Shown: piece after piece, positions 26,389 to 33,614 of the stretch
Layout: every line of letters starts with the position of its first letter
How positions within the stretch are numbered: the stretch's first letter is position 1
Source: Gammaproteobacteria bacterium
GTDB taxonomy: Bacteria > Pseudomonadota > Gammaproteobacteria > Steroidobacterales > Steroidobacteraceae
Assembly: GCA_016707425.1 (NCBI GenBank)
Contig: JADJHU010000016.1
Span: 1-37,761, forward strand
Reading direction: 5' to 3'
DNA length: 37,761 nt
Translations under genes and position numbers: made by a program
Notes under the pieces: model-generated
What the model was told of the DNA's origin: nothing
What the model saw: the letters and a program-made list of their open reading frames with translations, nothing else
Database searches by the model: none

Positions 26389-26416
26389 ATCGGAGTATAC
26401 GAACGTATATAACGCT
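26389..26416 (-). promoter_or_regulatory. ModE-type operator, distal, before the TonB receptor gene
   Basis: ATCGG then AGTATA, six bases, then TATATAACG. The right arm is exact over nine bases and the left arm keeps ATCGN with two changes in TATATA. It starts 76 bp (about seven helix turns) from the proximal site. The 12-mer CGTATATAACGC is identical in both sites. Confidence 0.65.
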
Positions 26417-26431
26417 CTGGCAACAGCGCAG

Positions 26432-26911
26432 TCAGCTGCGCGAGACACCGATGCGCGCGGCCGCATCCGACGGCCGGTGCGGCAGCGCCAAGAGACGCGT
26501 CAGTGCCCGGGGCTGGGAGACCAGATCGGCGAGCGTGTAACGGCCAAGCACCTGATAGAAGCCCTCGACCGCCTCGCCGAGCGCCCGACGCAGCTGGCAT
26601 GCAGGCGTGATGAGGCAGGTGTTCGTGTCGCGATCGAAGCACTCCGCGGGCAGCGAACCGGCTTCGGCCAGGCGCACCACCTCGCCCACGTTGATCTCGG
26701 CAGGCGGCCGCGCGAGCGTCATGCCCCCGCCCCTGCCGCGCACGTTCCGCAGCAGGCGGTTTCTGCCGAGAAAGTGCACGACTTTCATCAGATGATTTCT
26801 GGAAATACCGAAAGCCGCGGCAATCTCCGCGATGGTGGCACGCCGGCCGGGCTCGAGCGCGAGATAGATCAGCACCCGCAGGCTGTAGTCGGTGAATGTG
26901 GTCAGGCGCAT
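26432..26911 (-). CDS. nsrR: nitric-oxide-sensing Rrf2-family repressor NsrR
   Basis: 159-residue Rrf2 winged-helix protein. The N-terminus MRLTTFTDYSLRVLIYLAL and GISRNHLMKVVHFLGRN match NsrR. The three cluster Cys are in ECFDRDTNTCLITPACQL with NsrR spacing. NsrR holds an Fe-S cluster that reacts with NO and lifts repression of NO-detoxifying genes. The ATG at 26911 is standard. It lies 36 bp after the DUF2249 gene on the same strand and ahead of the ModE-type sites; read-through into the TonB operon is possible. No NsrR box is evident to me in the nearby gaps. Confidence 0.9.
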   Translation of the reverse strand: MRLTTFTDYSLRVLIYLALEPGRRATIAEIAAAFGISRNHLMKVVHFLGRNRLLRNVRGRGGGMTLARPPAEINVGEVVRLAEAGSLPAECFDRDTNTCLITPACQLRRALGEAVEGFYQVLGRYTLADLVSQPRALTRLLALPHRPSDAAARIGVSRS

Positions 26912-26947
26912 GATGCGGCTACCGGGGAGAAGACCGGGCGCCTGCTC

Positions 26948-27199
26948 TCACTGCCGGACGAAGTCGATGACAATGGCCCCCGGCTCGCGCTGCCGGTACT
27001 CGATGCGCACCGCATCGCCATAGCGGTCCCGAAGCTGCGCAAGCAGCGGCAGCGGGTCATGATCATTGCAGAAGCGCATCGTCTCGCCCGCAGTCAGTGC
27101 ATCGAGGGCACCGAAGATCGCTGCATGCCGGAAGCGCCTGGCAATGCCCCGCGCATCGAACACATACAGGGCATCCGGGGAGAGGTGCTCGTGAGCCAT
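26948..27199 (-). CDS. DUF2249 domain protein
   Basis: 83 residues with the family pattern VFDARGIARRFRHAAIFGAL, then GETMRFCNDHDPLPLLAQL and a closing beta strand (GAIVIDFVRQ). DUF2249 proteins are often found beside NO- and denitrification-related genes, and the adjacent nsrR fits. Biochemical function is unknown; the NDHDP motif could bind a ligand. The ATG at 27199 opens the conserved region. A TACAAT (-10-like) lies upstream near 27235-27240 on the minus strand, with no good -35. Confidence 0.82.
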   Translation of the reverse strand: MAHEHLSPDALYVFDARGIARRFRHAAIFGALDALTAGETMRFCNDHDPLPLLAQLRDRYGDAVRIEYRQREPGAIVIDFVRQ

Positions 27200-27291
27200 G
27201 ATTCTTCGTCCAGGTCCGCCAGTCTTAACGCGTATTGTACATGCCACTTAACTCTGAGGCATGGTGTCCGCGCGCGTCGGATCCAGGGGGG

Positions 27292-27792
27292 TCAGCCCAG
27301 CGCGCGGATGGCGGCTGCGTAATCGGGTTCCTGCGTAATCTCCGGCACCAGCTGCGCGTGCAACACCTTGTCGTGCTCATCCAGCACGAGCACCGCTCGT
27401 GCCGCCACGCCGGCGAGCGGACCGTCCTCGAGGGCTACGCCGTAATTCTTCAGGAACTCGCGGCCGCGCATGACCGACAGCATGGTGACGTTCTTGATCC
27501 CCTCCGCACCGCAGAAACGCCCTTGCGCAAACGGCAGGTCAGCCGAAATGCAGAGTACGACGGTATTCCTGAGCGCCGCGGCATCCTGGTTGAAATGCCG
27601 CACGGAGGCCGCGCAGACACCCGTATCGATACTCGGAAAAATGTTGAGAATCTTGCGTTTGCCTGCAAAGTCCTTGAGCGAGCGATCCGACAGATCTGCC
27701 GCGACGAGCCTGAAATCCGGCGCCCTGCTGCCGACGGTCGGAAAAGTGCCGCTCACGCGGACCGGGTTACTGCGAAACGCCACCGTGGACAT
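27292..27792 (-). CDS. tpx: thiol peroxidase (2-Cys, Tpx)
   Basis: 166-residue atypical 2-Cys peroxiredoxin that reduces H2O2 and alkyl hydroperoxides with thioredoxin. The peroxidatic Cys is in FPSIDTGVCAASVRHF and the resolving Cys in ADLPFAQGRFCGAEG. The length equals that of E. coli Tpx. The ATG at 27792 has AGGAGT upstream. Its 5' end overlaps a small upstream frame (27767-27907) by 26 bases. Confidence 0.95.
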   Translation of the reverse strand: MSTVAFRSNPVRVSGTFPTVGSRAPDFRLVAADLSDRSLKDFAGKRKILNIFPSIDTGVCAASVRHFNQDAAALRNTVVLCISADLPFAQGRFCGAEGIKNVTMLSVMRGREFLKNYGVALEDGPLAGVAARAVLVLDEHDKVLHAQLVPEITQEPDYAAAIRALG

Positions 27793-27907
27793 GGAATGAC
27801 TCCTGGGTCAGAGAAACGAACTGAACATCGGGCGTGATGTACCGGTGCTTCAGGGCCTTGATCCCTTCGCTGCCGACCAGACGCTGCCGTGTCGCCGCGG
27901 TATCCAT
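27767..27907 (-). CDS. possible 46-residue small protein ahead of tpx
   Basis: The frame starts MDTAATRQRLVGSEGIKALK and ends FHVHGGVSQ. It has an unusually strong ribosome site (AAGGAAGGGG) at correct distance from the ATG at 27907, and overlaps the tpx start. I recognise no family. It may be a real small protein or a leader peptide that couples ribosome entry to tpx. It could also be chance, since only the ribosome site supports it. Confidence 0.35.
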   Translation of the reverse strand: MDTAATRQRLVGSEGIKALKHRYITPDVQFVSLTQESFHVHGGVSQ

Positions 27908-27921
27908 CAGCCCCTTCCTTC

Positions 27922-28773
27922 TCAGAAGCCGGAAAGCACCGACTCCTCCGCAGCGCAGTACGACATTGCGGGACGGAGCGGGCTCCTGTCCATCGCTGCG
28001 ATTTCCGCCCTGGCCAGCTCCGCCTGGCGCCGGAAGGCGGCATTGTCCCGAAGAGCAGCCACAGCAGCCGCACCGACGACACGCCCGGCGTCGACGTCGG
28101 ACTGCCAGTGCACGCCGCAGTCGACGCGGCTCTGACCGAAGGCCACACCCCGTCTCAGGAACGCATCCTTGCGCGCCGGGGCCAGTTCCGCAAGGACGAG
28201 CGCCCAGGCCCAGCCAGCCGCAGCGTGCCCTGACGGGTAGGAGCCGTCTTTCGCCAGAAACGCCTCGTCTCCCGGCGTGCAGGACTGCTCCTTCAGGACA
28301 ACAAAGGGACGGGGACGCCGATACTTCTCCTTCACCCCGCGAGTCGAGAGACCGGCATCCGCCATCGTACGCCGGAGAAGCATCATCAGATGGGGCGTAC
28401 GGCTCTCGCTCGGCTCGAAACCGAGCGCACACGCGAACACGCGAGCCGCGGAGGGAAACCTCAGGTCGGCATCACGCGCGGCAAGCGCCCATCTGGGCTG
28501 GTCCCGGCGTGCAAAAGCCTGACGCGCGGCCCGATCGTCGTCAGATCCCGGCGGAGGGGGTGTCTCGGGCGCCCCCGGCAGAAACCGGTCACTTCGCGGC
28601 GCCTCAGCCGGCGAGAGGTAGCCCGCGAGGAACCCCGTTCCTTTCCAGACCTCCGGCACCTGGTTCGCGGAGGTCGGTGGTGTGGGAACAGCGGCGCAGG
28701 AGGCCAGCACAATCGCTGACAGGGCGAGGCCCACACGGGACACACCGACATTCAGATGGCGCCGCTCGCTCAC
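27922..28773 (-). CDS. class A non-specific acid phosphatase (PAP2 family), probable lipoprotein
   Basis: About 283 residues. The PAP2 catalytic motifs are in order: KEKYRRPRPF, GSYPSGHAAAG and SRVDCGVHWQSDVDAGR, as in PhoN-type periplasmic phosphatases. The N-terminus has a hydrophobic stretch ending in a lipobox-like LASC, so it may be a lipoprotein facing the periplasm. The start is uncertain: a GTG at 28773 with GGGGG upstream is used here, and a GTG at 28845 would add 24 residues. It probably releases phosphate from organic esters. Confidence 0.85.
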   Translation of the reverse strand: MSERRHLNVGVSRVGLALSAIVLASCAAVPTPPTSANQVPEVWKGTGFLAGYLSPAEAPRSDRFLPGAPETPPPPGSDDDRAARQAFARRDQPRWALAARDADLRFPSAARVFACALGFEPSESRTPHLMMLLRRTMADAGLSTRGVKEKYRRPRPFVVLKEQSCTPGDEAFLAKDGSYPSGHAAAGWAWALVLAELAPARKDAFLRRGVAFGQSRVDCGVHWQSDVDAGRVVGAAAVAALRDNAAFRRQAELARAEIAAMDRSPLRPAMSYCAAEESVLSGF

Positions 28774-28869
28774 CGCAGGCCCCCACACCCACCAACGCGA
28801 CAAGGCGTAATTGTGACGCGCGATGCGCGCCCGGTCGATTGGCACGTGACGCAGCGCCCGGGCCTGCGA

Positions 28870-29463
28870 TCATGACCCCCTGCCGTCATGCTTCGCGTGA
28901 TGGATCCGATGGCTCTGGCGCTTCCCGGCCTTGCGGATTCCGGCCTGCTCGCGCGCCGAGACGTGACCATCACGCGCATCACGGGCCTCCTTCTGGTCGA
29001 CGCGTGCCTCGCCACGCTCCAGTGAGCTCACTTCGCCATTGGTCAGTGACCCGGATTTTGCGCCCTGCCCGATGCGCTTCTCCCGGTTCGCGTCACGCTG
29101 CACATCGGCCTGCATTCGCTTCGACGAGGCTGAATCCGGATTGCCCGCAGCACCGTTGTGCTTGTCACGATAGATGTCGGCGCTCGCGCTGTCCTGCATC
29201 CGCGTGATGTGCGCCTGATCCGCCTTCGTCAGGCCACCGTCCCGTTTCACATCACGCGCCTCGGTCCGTTCGATCTTCGCCTCCTGGCGCTCCAGCCGTC
29301 CGGCCTCCTTCGTCGTCAGCTCGCCGCTCTTGAGCCCCTGCTCAATACGGTCCTGCTGGTTCACGTCACGCTGCACCGCACCCTGGACATTCGGTCCTGC
29401 CGCCAGCGCGCTTTCGGTGAGAAGGGCCACACCGATGGCGGTAACAACAACGCTGATCTTCAT
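28870..29463 (-). CDS. periplasmic protein with two internal charged repeats
   Basis: 197 residues with a signal peptide (MKISVVVTAIGVALLTESALA). The mature part is a tandem duplication: QQDRIEQGLKSGELTTKEAG is echoed by NREKRIGQGAKSGSLTNGEV, and ERTEARDVKRDG by DQKEARDARDG. It is highly charged, probably helical, and ends in a His-rich basic tail (HRIHHAKHDGRGS). Similar proteins of unknown function occur in many proteobacteria. The ATG at 29463 has GAGGAGG upstream. It has no obvious operon partner. Confidence 0.75.
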   Translation of the reverse strand: MKISVVVTAIGVALLTESALAAGPNVQGAVQRDVNQQDRIEQGLKSGELTTKEAGRLERQEAKIERTEARDVKRDGGLTKADQAHITRMQDSASADIYRDKHNGAAGNPDSASSKRMQADVQRDANREKRIGQGAKSGSLTNGEVSSLERGEARVDQKEARDARDGHVSAREQAGIRKAGKRQSHRIHHAKHDGRGS

Positions 29464-29557
29464 GAAATCCTCCTCGACGCAAGGGTCACACACGGTGGAT
29501 GAACGACGTTCCGGCGTCTGCCGGTCTCGCGAAGTAACGCACATCGCGGGAGCCGCG

Positions 29558-29579
29558 CACATGAAATTGTCGTCATGTG
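29558..29579. promoter_or_regulatory. perfect inverted repeat before the periplasmic repeat protein gene
   Basis: CACATGA, eight bases, then TCATGTG: a perfect 7-8-7 inverted repeat about 95 bp upstream of the start at 29463. It could be an operator. No regulator is evident. Confidence 0.35.
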
Positions 29580-29662
29580 AAGCAGACTTAACGAGCGTCA
29601 GGCGCGTGCGTTGCACGTGCAACAGGGCTGGCAGTGGCCGCACGGACCACAGGGGGCGGACC

Positions 29663-29683
29663 TGGTGAGGGAGGGAATCGAAC
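29663..29683 (-). other. candidate attL: fragment resembling a tRNA-Ser 3' end
   Basis: Read on the minus strand, GTTCGATTCCCTCCCTCACC resembles the T-loop to acceptor stem of tRNA-Ser(GGA), which ends in CCTCACC before GCCA. The likeness stops inside the T-arm, as expected of a phage or island attachment core. The usual discriminator G and CCA are absent, which weakens the call. If right, an intact tRNA-Ser should lie at the far end of the element, beyond the window. Confidence 0.4.
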
Positions 29684-29737
29684 AGATCTCACAAGCCCTT
29701 GTTCTTGCGGCCCGCTTCATCGGTTCGCGCAACCCAG

Positions 29738-29758
29738 TACCGCCAAACCTACCGCCAA
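29738..29758. repeat. direct repeat next to attL, candidate integrase arm sites
   Basis: TACCGCCAA occurs at 29738-29746 and 29750-29758, 12 bp apart, 55 bp inside the candidate attL. Tandem short repeats in this position are often arm-type sites for a tyrosine integrase. No integrase gene is visible. Confidence 0.4.
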
Positions 29759-29826
29759 CGGGTTTCGACACTCGACGGCGCTGGCAAGCTCTGGCGTGCC
29801 GTGGTCGAGGTGGCGCCGATGCAGGC

Positions 29827-30057
29827 TCAGCGAGACGACGAACCCGAGCGCGGCATGCGCTTCAGGGTGCGTGCATGCTCCCGCAGCTCGCGCGCCAACG
29901 AGCGCAGTAACGGCCGCGTGCCGCCCTTCCATCCGTTCCGTGAGGCTCGCGCTTTACCCTCGGCGGTCGTCGGGCCGGTCGAGTGCTTCCACGGCTGCCA
30001 TTGATGGATCATTGCTGCGGCACGCTGCCGCCGCTCCAGTGTCCAGCCGTTCGCCAT
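29827..30057 (-). CDS. conserved small island protein
   Basis: 76 residues, MANGWTLERRQRAAAMIHQW followed by PWKHSTGPTTAEGKARASRN and a basic helical end (RSLARELREHARTL). I recognise the STGP-T-EGKA-A-RN-WKGG pattern as common in proteobacterial prophages and islands, but no function is known. The ATG at 30057 overlaps the 3' end of the next gene upstream by 104 bases in another frame. It is the last gene before attL. Confidence 0.6.
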   Translation of the reverse strand: MANGWTLERRQRAAAMIHQWQPWKHSTGPTTAEGKARASRNGWKGGTRPLLRSLARELREHARTLKRMPRSGSSSR

Positions 30058-30637
30058 GGGTGTGCTCCAGTAGTTCAGATGGCACGGTTTCAGCTTCCCG
30101 CGCACGCGACGGTGTCGCCAGCCCGTTGTTCACCTGCTGCGGACCGTGCGCGATGTTCGCCTGTCGCACGATCACGGTCGGCGGGTTCTTGATCGTCGCC
30201 AGCGTCTCGAGCGTGGCCCGGCATTGCGATTGCGCCCGCAGGGCCATGCGCATGAATGCCTCGAATGGGGCCATGAATTCAGCCGCCATGGCCCGCTCGG
30301 TCAATCGGCAAAAGAGGCTTTGCAGGGCATCGGCCTGATTCATCAGCATGGCTTCGGGGTGGGTGAGGTCGCCGCGATTCACGGCCGCTGCCTGGGCGCG
30401 CAGTTGCGACAGCAGGGAAGGCACGTCGATTTGCGCGCGCACCACGGCCTCGCCTTCGCTGGCCTGAAGCACTCGATAGGCGGCCAGCTCCGGGGACGTG
30501 ACAAGCTGGGTGCGCTGGCCCGCTATCTCCTCCTCGCTGGCGCCTTCCCTCACCTCAAGGGAGACGGATCGCCTTGGGAACTTCTGCGCCTCGGGGGTCG
30601 CCGGGTTCTTCCCCCTGCCGCGGCGGCTTCTCGTCAT
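29954..30637 (-). CDS. conserved island protein of unknown function
   Basis: 227 residues. It has a basic N-terminus (MTRSRRGRGKNPATPEAQKF), a helical middle (HPEAMLMNQADALQSLFCRL, PFEAFMRMALRAQSQCRATL) and a disordered tail. The segment TIKNPPTVIVRQANIAHGPQ is typical of island proteins found near such primases; function unknown. The ATG at 30637 has GAGGAA upstream, so the in-frame ATG 18 bases earlier is not preferred. It lies after a terminator (30716-30756) and may be transcribed separately. Confidence 0.65.
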   Translation of the reverse strand: MTRSRRGRGKNPATPEAQKFPRRSVSLEVREGASEEEIAGQRTQLVTSPELAAYRVLQASEGEAVVRAQIDVPSLLSQLRAQAAAVNRGDLTHPEAMLMNQADALQSLFCRLTERAMAAEFMAPFEAFMRMALRAQSQCRATLETLATIKNPPTVIVRQANIAHGPQQVNNGLATPSRAREAETVPSELLEHTHGERLDTGAAAACRSNDPSMAAVEALDRPDDRRG

Positions 30638-30715
30638 GTTCTGGGTTCCTCGCATCGTCGAGCTGCCTTCACACAGGCACGCGGAGCGCGCCGCGCTCGC
30701 CCTTTTTTGTGCAGG

Positions 30716-30756
30716 AAAAATCCCCGCATGAGCCTACAGTCGGTTTCCGCAGGGAT
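30716..30756 (-). terminator. rho-independent terminator after the replication operon
   Basis: On the minus strand ATCCCTGC pairs with GCGGGGAT (one G-T pair) across a 21-base loop, followed by TTTT. It lies 43 bp past the stop of the 106-residue gene. Confidence 0.6.
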
Positions 30757-30798
30757 CGGCCTTCCACCTTCACTACCCCCCCTGATACGTCGATCGGA

Positions 30799-31119
30799 TC
30801 AGGTCTCGGGATCGTCGTCAGGGGGCGCGAACCCCTCGCGCCAGTTCCCGCCGTTGAGCACGACGCTGCGCCCCATGAACCCCTCGGGACGCGGGCTGCA
30901 CCGTGAACAGGCCCAGTACCCGGCCAGCTCGTGCCACGTCGGACAGCCGCAGCGGTCGCAGCAGCCGGCCGGCTTGTCGTTCTGGACCTCGACCCCTTGC
31001 GAATCTTGCGAATCTGCGAATTTTCGGGGGGTCGCAGGTCCAAGATTCGCAGGATTCGCAGGATTCGCAGCGGGTGCGACCTCAGATTCCGCGAGCAGCT
31101 TGTCCAGCAAGCGACCCAT
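30799..31119 (-). CDS. zinc-ribbon island protein containing iteron-like DNA
   Basis: 106 residues. The N-terminus MGRLLDKLLAESEV is followed by a low-complexity segment (ANPANPANL, ADSQDSQG) and a zinc ribbon, CCDRCGCPTW...YWACSRCSP. The start codon overlaps the stop of the replication gene by one base (TGATG), so it is coupled to it. The low-complexity part is encoded by six copies of an 8-bp repeat in two opposed groups. The same gene position next to Toprim proteins occurs in other islands; function unknown. Confidence 0.7.
   Translation of the reverse strand: MGRLLDKLLAESEVAPAANPANPANLGPATPRKFADSQDSQGVEVQNDKPAGCCDRCGCPTWHELAGYWACSRCSPRPEGFMGRSVVLNGGNWREGFAPPDDDPET
30998..31069. repeat. 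six iteron-like 8-mers in two opposed clusters
   Basis: TGCGAATC at 30998, TGCGAATC at 31007 and TGCGAATT at 31015 face GATTCGCA at 31044, 31053 and 31062 (strict 9-bp period). The two groups are inverse complements flanking a short G-rich centre. The array could bind the replication protein like P4 iterons, or form a long hairpin in RNA. Confidence 0.75.
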
Positions 31120-33614
31120 CAGACTTCCCTCGCCGCTGGCGTGATCCGCCAGACGTGGCGACGGTGGGCGCCGTCGATGTCCGTGCCCCCCTCGATCTCG
31201 TCGGCCCACCCAGCGGCCACCAGCTCGGCCATTGCCGCCCGGAAGGTGGACCGCTCACGGATGCGTGAGGGCCCGAGCCGCAGCGCCGCCGATGAGTGCA
31301 GGATCTCGCGGCCGGTCTCGTGACACCATGCCAACAGCGCCTCGGCGTTGCGGACTTCCGGCGATACCTCGGCGGCGCCTCGCAGGCGCAGCGCCTCGTG
31401 CAGGTGCCACAGACCGATCTCGGCCGCTCTCCCGATGGTCTGCACATCGACGATGCACCCATCCATGCTCAAGGCCTCGCGGGACTCGAGCACCGTCAGC
31501 ACGCCGGCGATCCGCAGGATTTGTTCGGGTGTCTTGCTGGCCCATGCCTTCACGGTCTCAAACTGTCCGCCCGGTCGCATTGCCGCCTCAATGACGTCAT
31601 GAGCCTTCACCCATGCGGCCTTCGCCTCGGATGTGAGCTTGAGGGAAGGCGGCGCAAGCTCTTGCCGGGTGTCTTCCGCAATCGGCAGCGGCTCGCTGTG
31701 CAGCTCTGTGAGTCGGCCCTTGAGTCGCTGCATGGCGGGATCGGTCGCCAGACTCTCAGCACGGTAAGGCCTCGTGCCGGCCGTACTCGACGGCCACGCC
31801 AACAGGCAGCGCGCGAGGAACCCTTGACCACTCAGAACCTCATCAGACAGTGCGCGTTCGGCAATGATCGGTTGCGCCATCAGGTGCAGTGCCAGCCTGC
31901 GGCCGTAGAGTTTCGTCGCGCCATCCAGGGATCGCACCCGATCGAGTGATCCGGCGTCCCAGAGTTTCGAGAGTGTCGCCGCGGTGCGCGCCACGGTCTC
32001 CTTCGTCATGCCGTGTCCACCAAAGACAAGCGCCGCCTCATCCGTGAACGCACCGACACTCGGTCGACTCACGGCGAGAAGCTTTGCGAGTCCTTCCGCC
32101 GTGAAGTCGGACACGATCATTGTTGGCGCCAGTGGCGCCGGTGGCTGCGGCCCGATGCTCTCCAGCGCGTCAGCGAGTCCACGTCCCTTCGCCTTGCTGG
32201 CGTCGCGCTTCGCGGCATCGCATCGCGCCTCCCACTCGGCCATCGCCCAGCGGTGCGCCTCAAACTCGGTATCGTAGGCCTGCACCATCGACTTCTCGAC
32301 GGCTCTGGCGGCTCGCAGTGCCTCGGCATCAACAGCGCTTTTTCTCTCTCCACTTTCGGCAATCGTCAGCATGAAGAGACTCAACGGATACACTCGGCCG
32401 TCCACCTCGATATTGGCGAGTGACTGCGCGGCCAGTGAGGCGGCGGCCAGGACGGACGAGGCGCAAACCGCATCCGGTGCCTGAATCACGCGGCAAAGAC
32501 TCGCCACGGCGGGTTGCAGCAGCGGTCCTAACTCGGCGATCGGATATGGTTCAGCGGCGGGAACGGGTCGGCGCAGCGGCTCGGGTGCTTCCGCCGTGGA
32601 ACTCGGCGCAGCTATGCACAGCCGCACGGCGTCAGCGCCGCGGTGCGCCGCCATATCGTTGAAGTCTGACGCGCCTTCGGGTCGGTCGGTCCCGAAGTCC
32701 GGCAGCGCGAGCAGTGCGCCAACGGCCTGCGCCGCCTCGCGCGCCTTCGTGCGTCCCGGGTTTCGCGGCGTGTTCGAGTCGTCGTCGCCGCAGACGATCA
32801 GCTTCGCGGTGGGGAACTTCTCGCGCATGGTGCGCGCCACTGGCGGGAGATTTCCCGCGTTGAACGCTACCGCGACTGCGTGGCCTGTCGCCTCGTGAAT
32901 GCTTGCGGCGGTGGCGTAGCCTTCGGCAATGCAGACCGTGTCGCCTGGCGCGCCGATAATGAAATATCCGCCAGCAACATGACCGCCATAGAAAAATCGC
33001 TTCTCGCCGTCGGGTCCAATCCGTTGCAGACTCATCAAGCGGCCGGACGAGTCGCGCACCGGGACCAGCAGCCGGCCTTCGTCATCGACGCGCAGGCCAT
33101 GCGCCTTCACGCGCTTGCGCAGAAGATAGGGGTGCTGATCGTTGGCAGCACATGCCGCTTGCCATTCTTTCTGCGCACGTTCGGCAGCCTCGGCGTGCAT
33201 GGCCTTCTCGGCCTCGGCACGCGCAGCGGAAGCGGCCTCGATACGTCTGCGCTGTTCGGCCTTCTCCTCGGCGGTCAGTGTCCGGCCGGGATCGGCGCAC
33301 CATGTCTCCGACGTGTCAGAGCGCCAGCAGCCGAACGCACCGGCCGCGATTCCGTCATCGTGCAGGACGTACCAGCCGGCATTGTCGCCTCGCTTGCCGT
33401 TGCTCGGGAATCGGTGCAGTGCGCCATCGGCAATGATGGTGCTGGGTGCCGTCAGTCCGGCCGCGGCGATCGCCGCGCGGAACTGTTCGCGGGGATCGGC
33501 GTTGGGTGTCGTGGATATCGACGCGGTGATAGACTCGCCGTGTTGTTTTCGGCTTTCGGCCTCGGCAAGCGCGCCAACGCTTCCGGGGCCTTGTCGTCTC
33601 TGGGGGTCATACAT
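31119..33614 (-). CDS. Toprim/DUF3987 replication protein (primase-helicase-like)
   Basis: 831 residues. The N-terminal part (to about 330) carries a primase-like region with PYLLRKRVKAHGLRVDDEGR and a Toprim domain: VCIAEGYATAASIHEATGHA supplies the Glu and LIVCGDDDSN the acidic DxD. The C-terminal ~480 residues match DUF3987, an ATPase-like domain with SLFMLTIAESGERKSAVD (Walker A-like GERKS) and FTDEAALVFGGHG. Such proteins are thought to start replication of satellites and islands, as alpha does in P4. The ATG at 33614 overlaps the 34-residue peptide gene; a GGGGG ribosome site lies upstream. Confidence 0.85.
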   Translation of the reverse strand: MYDPQRRQGPGSVGALAEAESRKQHGESITASISTTPNADPREQFRAAIAAAGLTAPSTIIADGALHRFPSNGKRGDNAGWYVLHDDGIAAGAFGCWRSDTSETWCADPGRTLTAEEKAEQRRRIEAASAARAEAEKAMHAEAAERAQKEWQAACAANDQHPYLLRKRVKAHGLRVDDEGRLLVPVRDSSGRLMSLQRIGPDGEKRFFYGGHVAGGYFIIGAPGDTVCIAEGYATAASIHEATGHAVAVAFNAGNLPPVARTMREKFPTAKLIVCGDDDSNTPRNPGRTKAREAAQAVGALLALPDFGTDRPEGASDFNDMAAHRGADAVRLCIAAPSSTAEAPEPLRRPVPAAEPYPIAELGPLLQPAVASLCRVIQAPDAVCASSVLAAASLAAQSLANIEVDGRVYPLSLFMLTIAESGERKSAVDAEALRAARAVEKSMVQAYDTEFEAHRWAMAEWEARCDAAKRDASKAKGRGLADALESIGPQPPAPLAPTMIVSDFTAEGLAKLLAVSRPSVGAFTDEAALVFGGHGMTKETVARTAATLSKLWDAGSLDRVRSLDGATKLYGRRLALHLMAQPIIAERALSDEVLSGQGFLARCLLAWPSSTAGTRPYRAESLATDPAMQRLKGRLTELHSEPLPIAEDTRQELAPPSLKLTSEAKAAWVKAHDVIEAAMRPGGQFETVKAWASKTPEQILRIAGVLTVLESREALSMDGCIVDVQTIGRAAEIGLWHLHEALRLRGAAEVSPEVRNAEALLAWCHETGREILHSSAALRLGPSRIRERSTFRAAMAELVAAGWADEIEGGTDIDGAHRRHVWRITPAAREV

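Noticed and set aside
27200..27291. Possible NsrR operator upstream of the DUF2249 gene
   Set aside because: I compared the region with the NsrR half-site pattern (GATGYATTT) and found no acceptable inverted pair.
29634..30338. Plus-strand frame inside the island edge as a possible integrase remnant
   Set aside because: No tyrosine-recombinase motifs (R-H-R-Y) are visible; it is opposite two conserved minus-strand island genes.
31040..31070. CRISPR-like array from the GATTCGCA repeats
   Set aside because: Repeat units of 8 bp with no spacers and inside a coding gene; not CRISPR.
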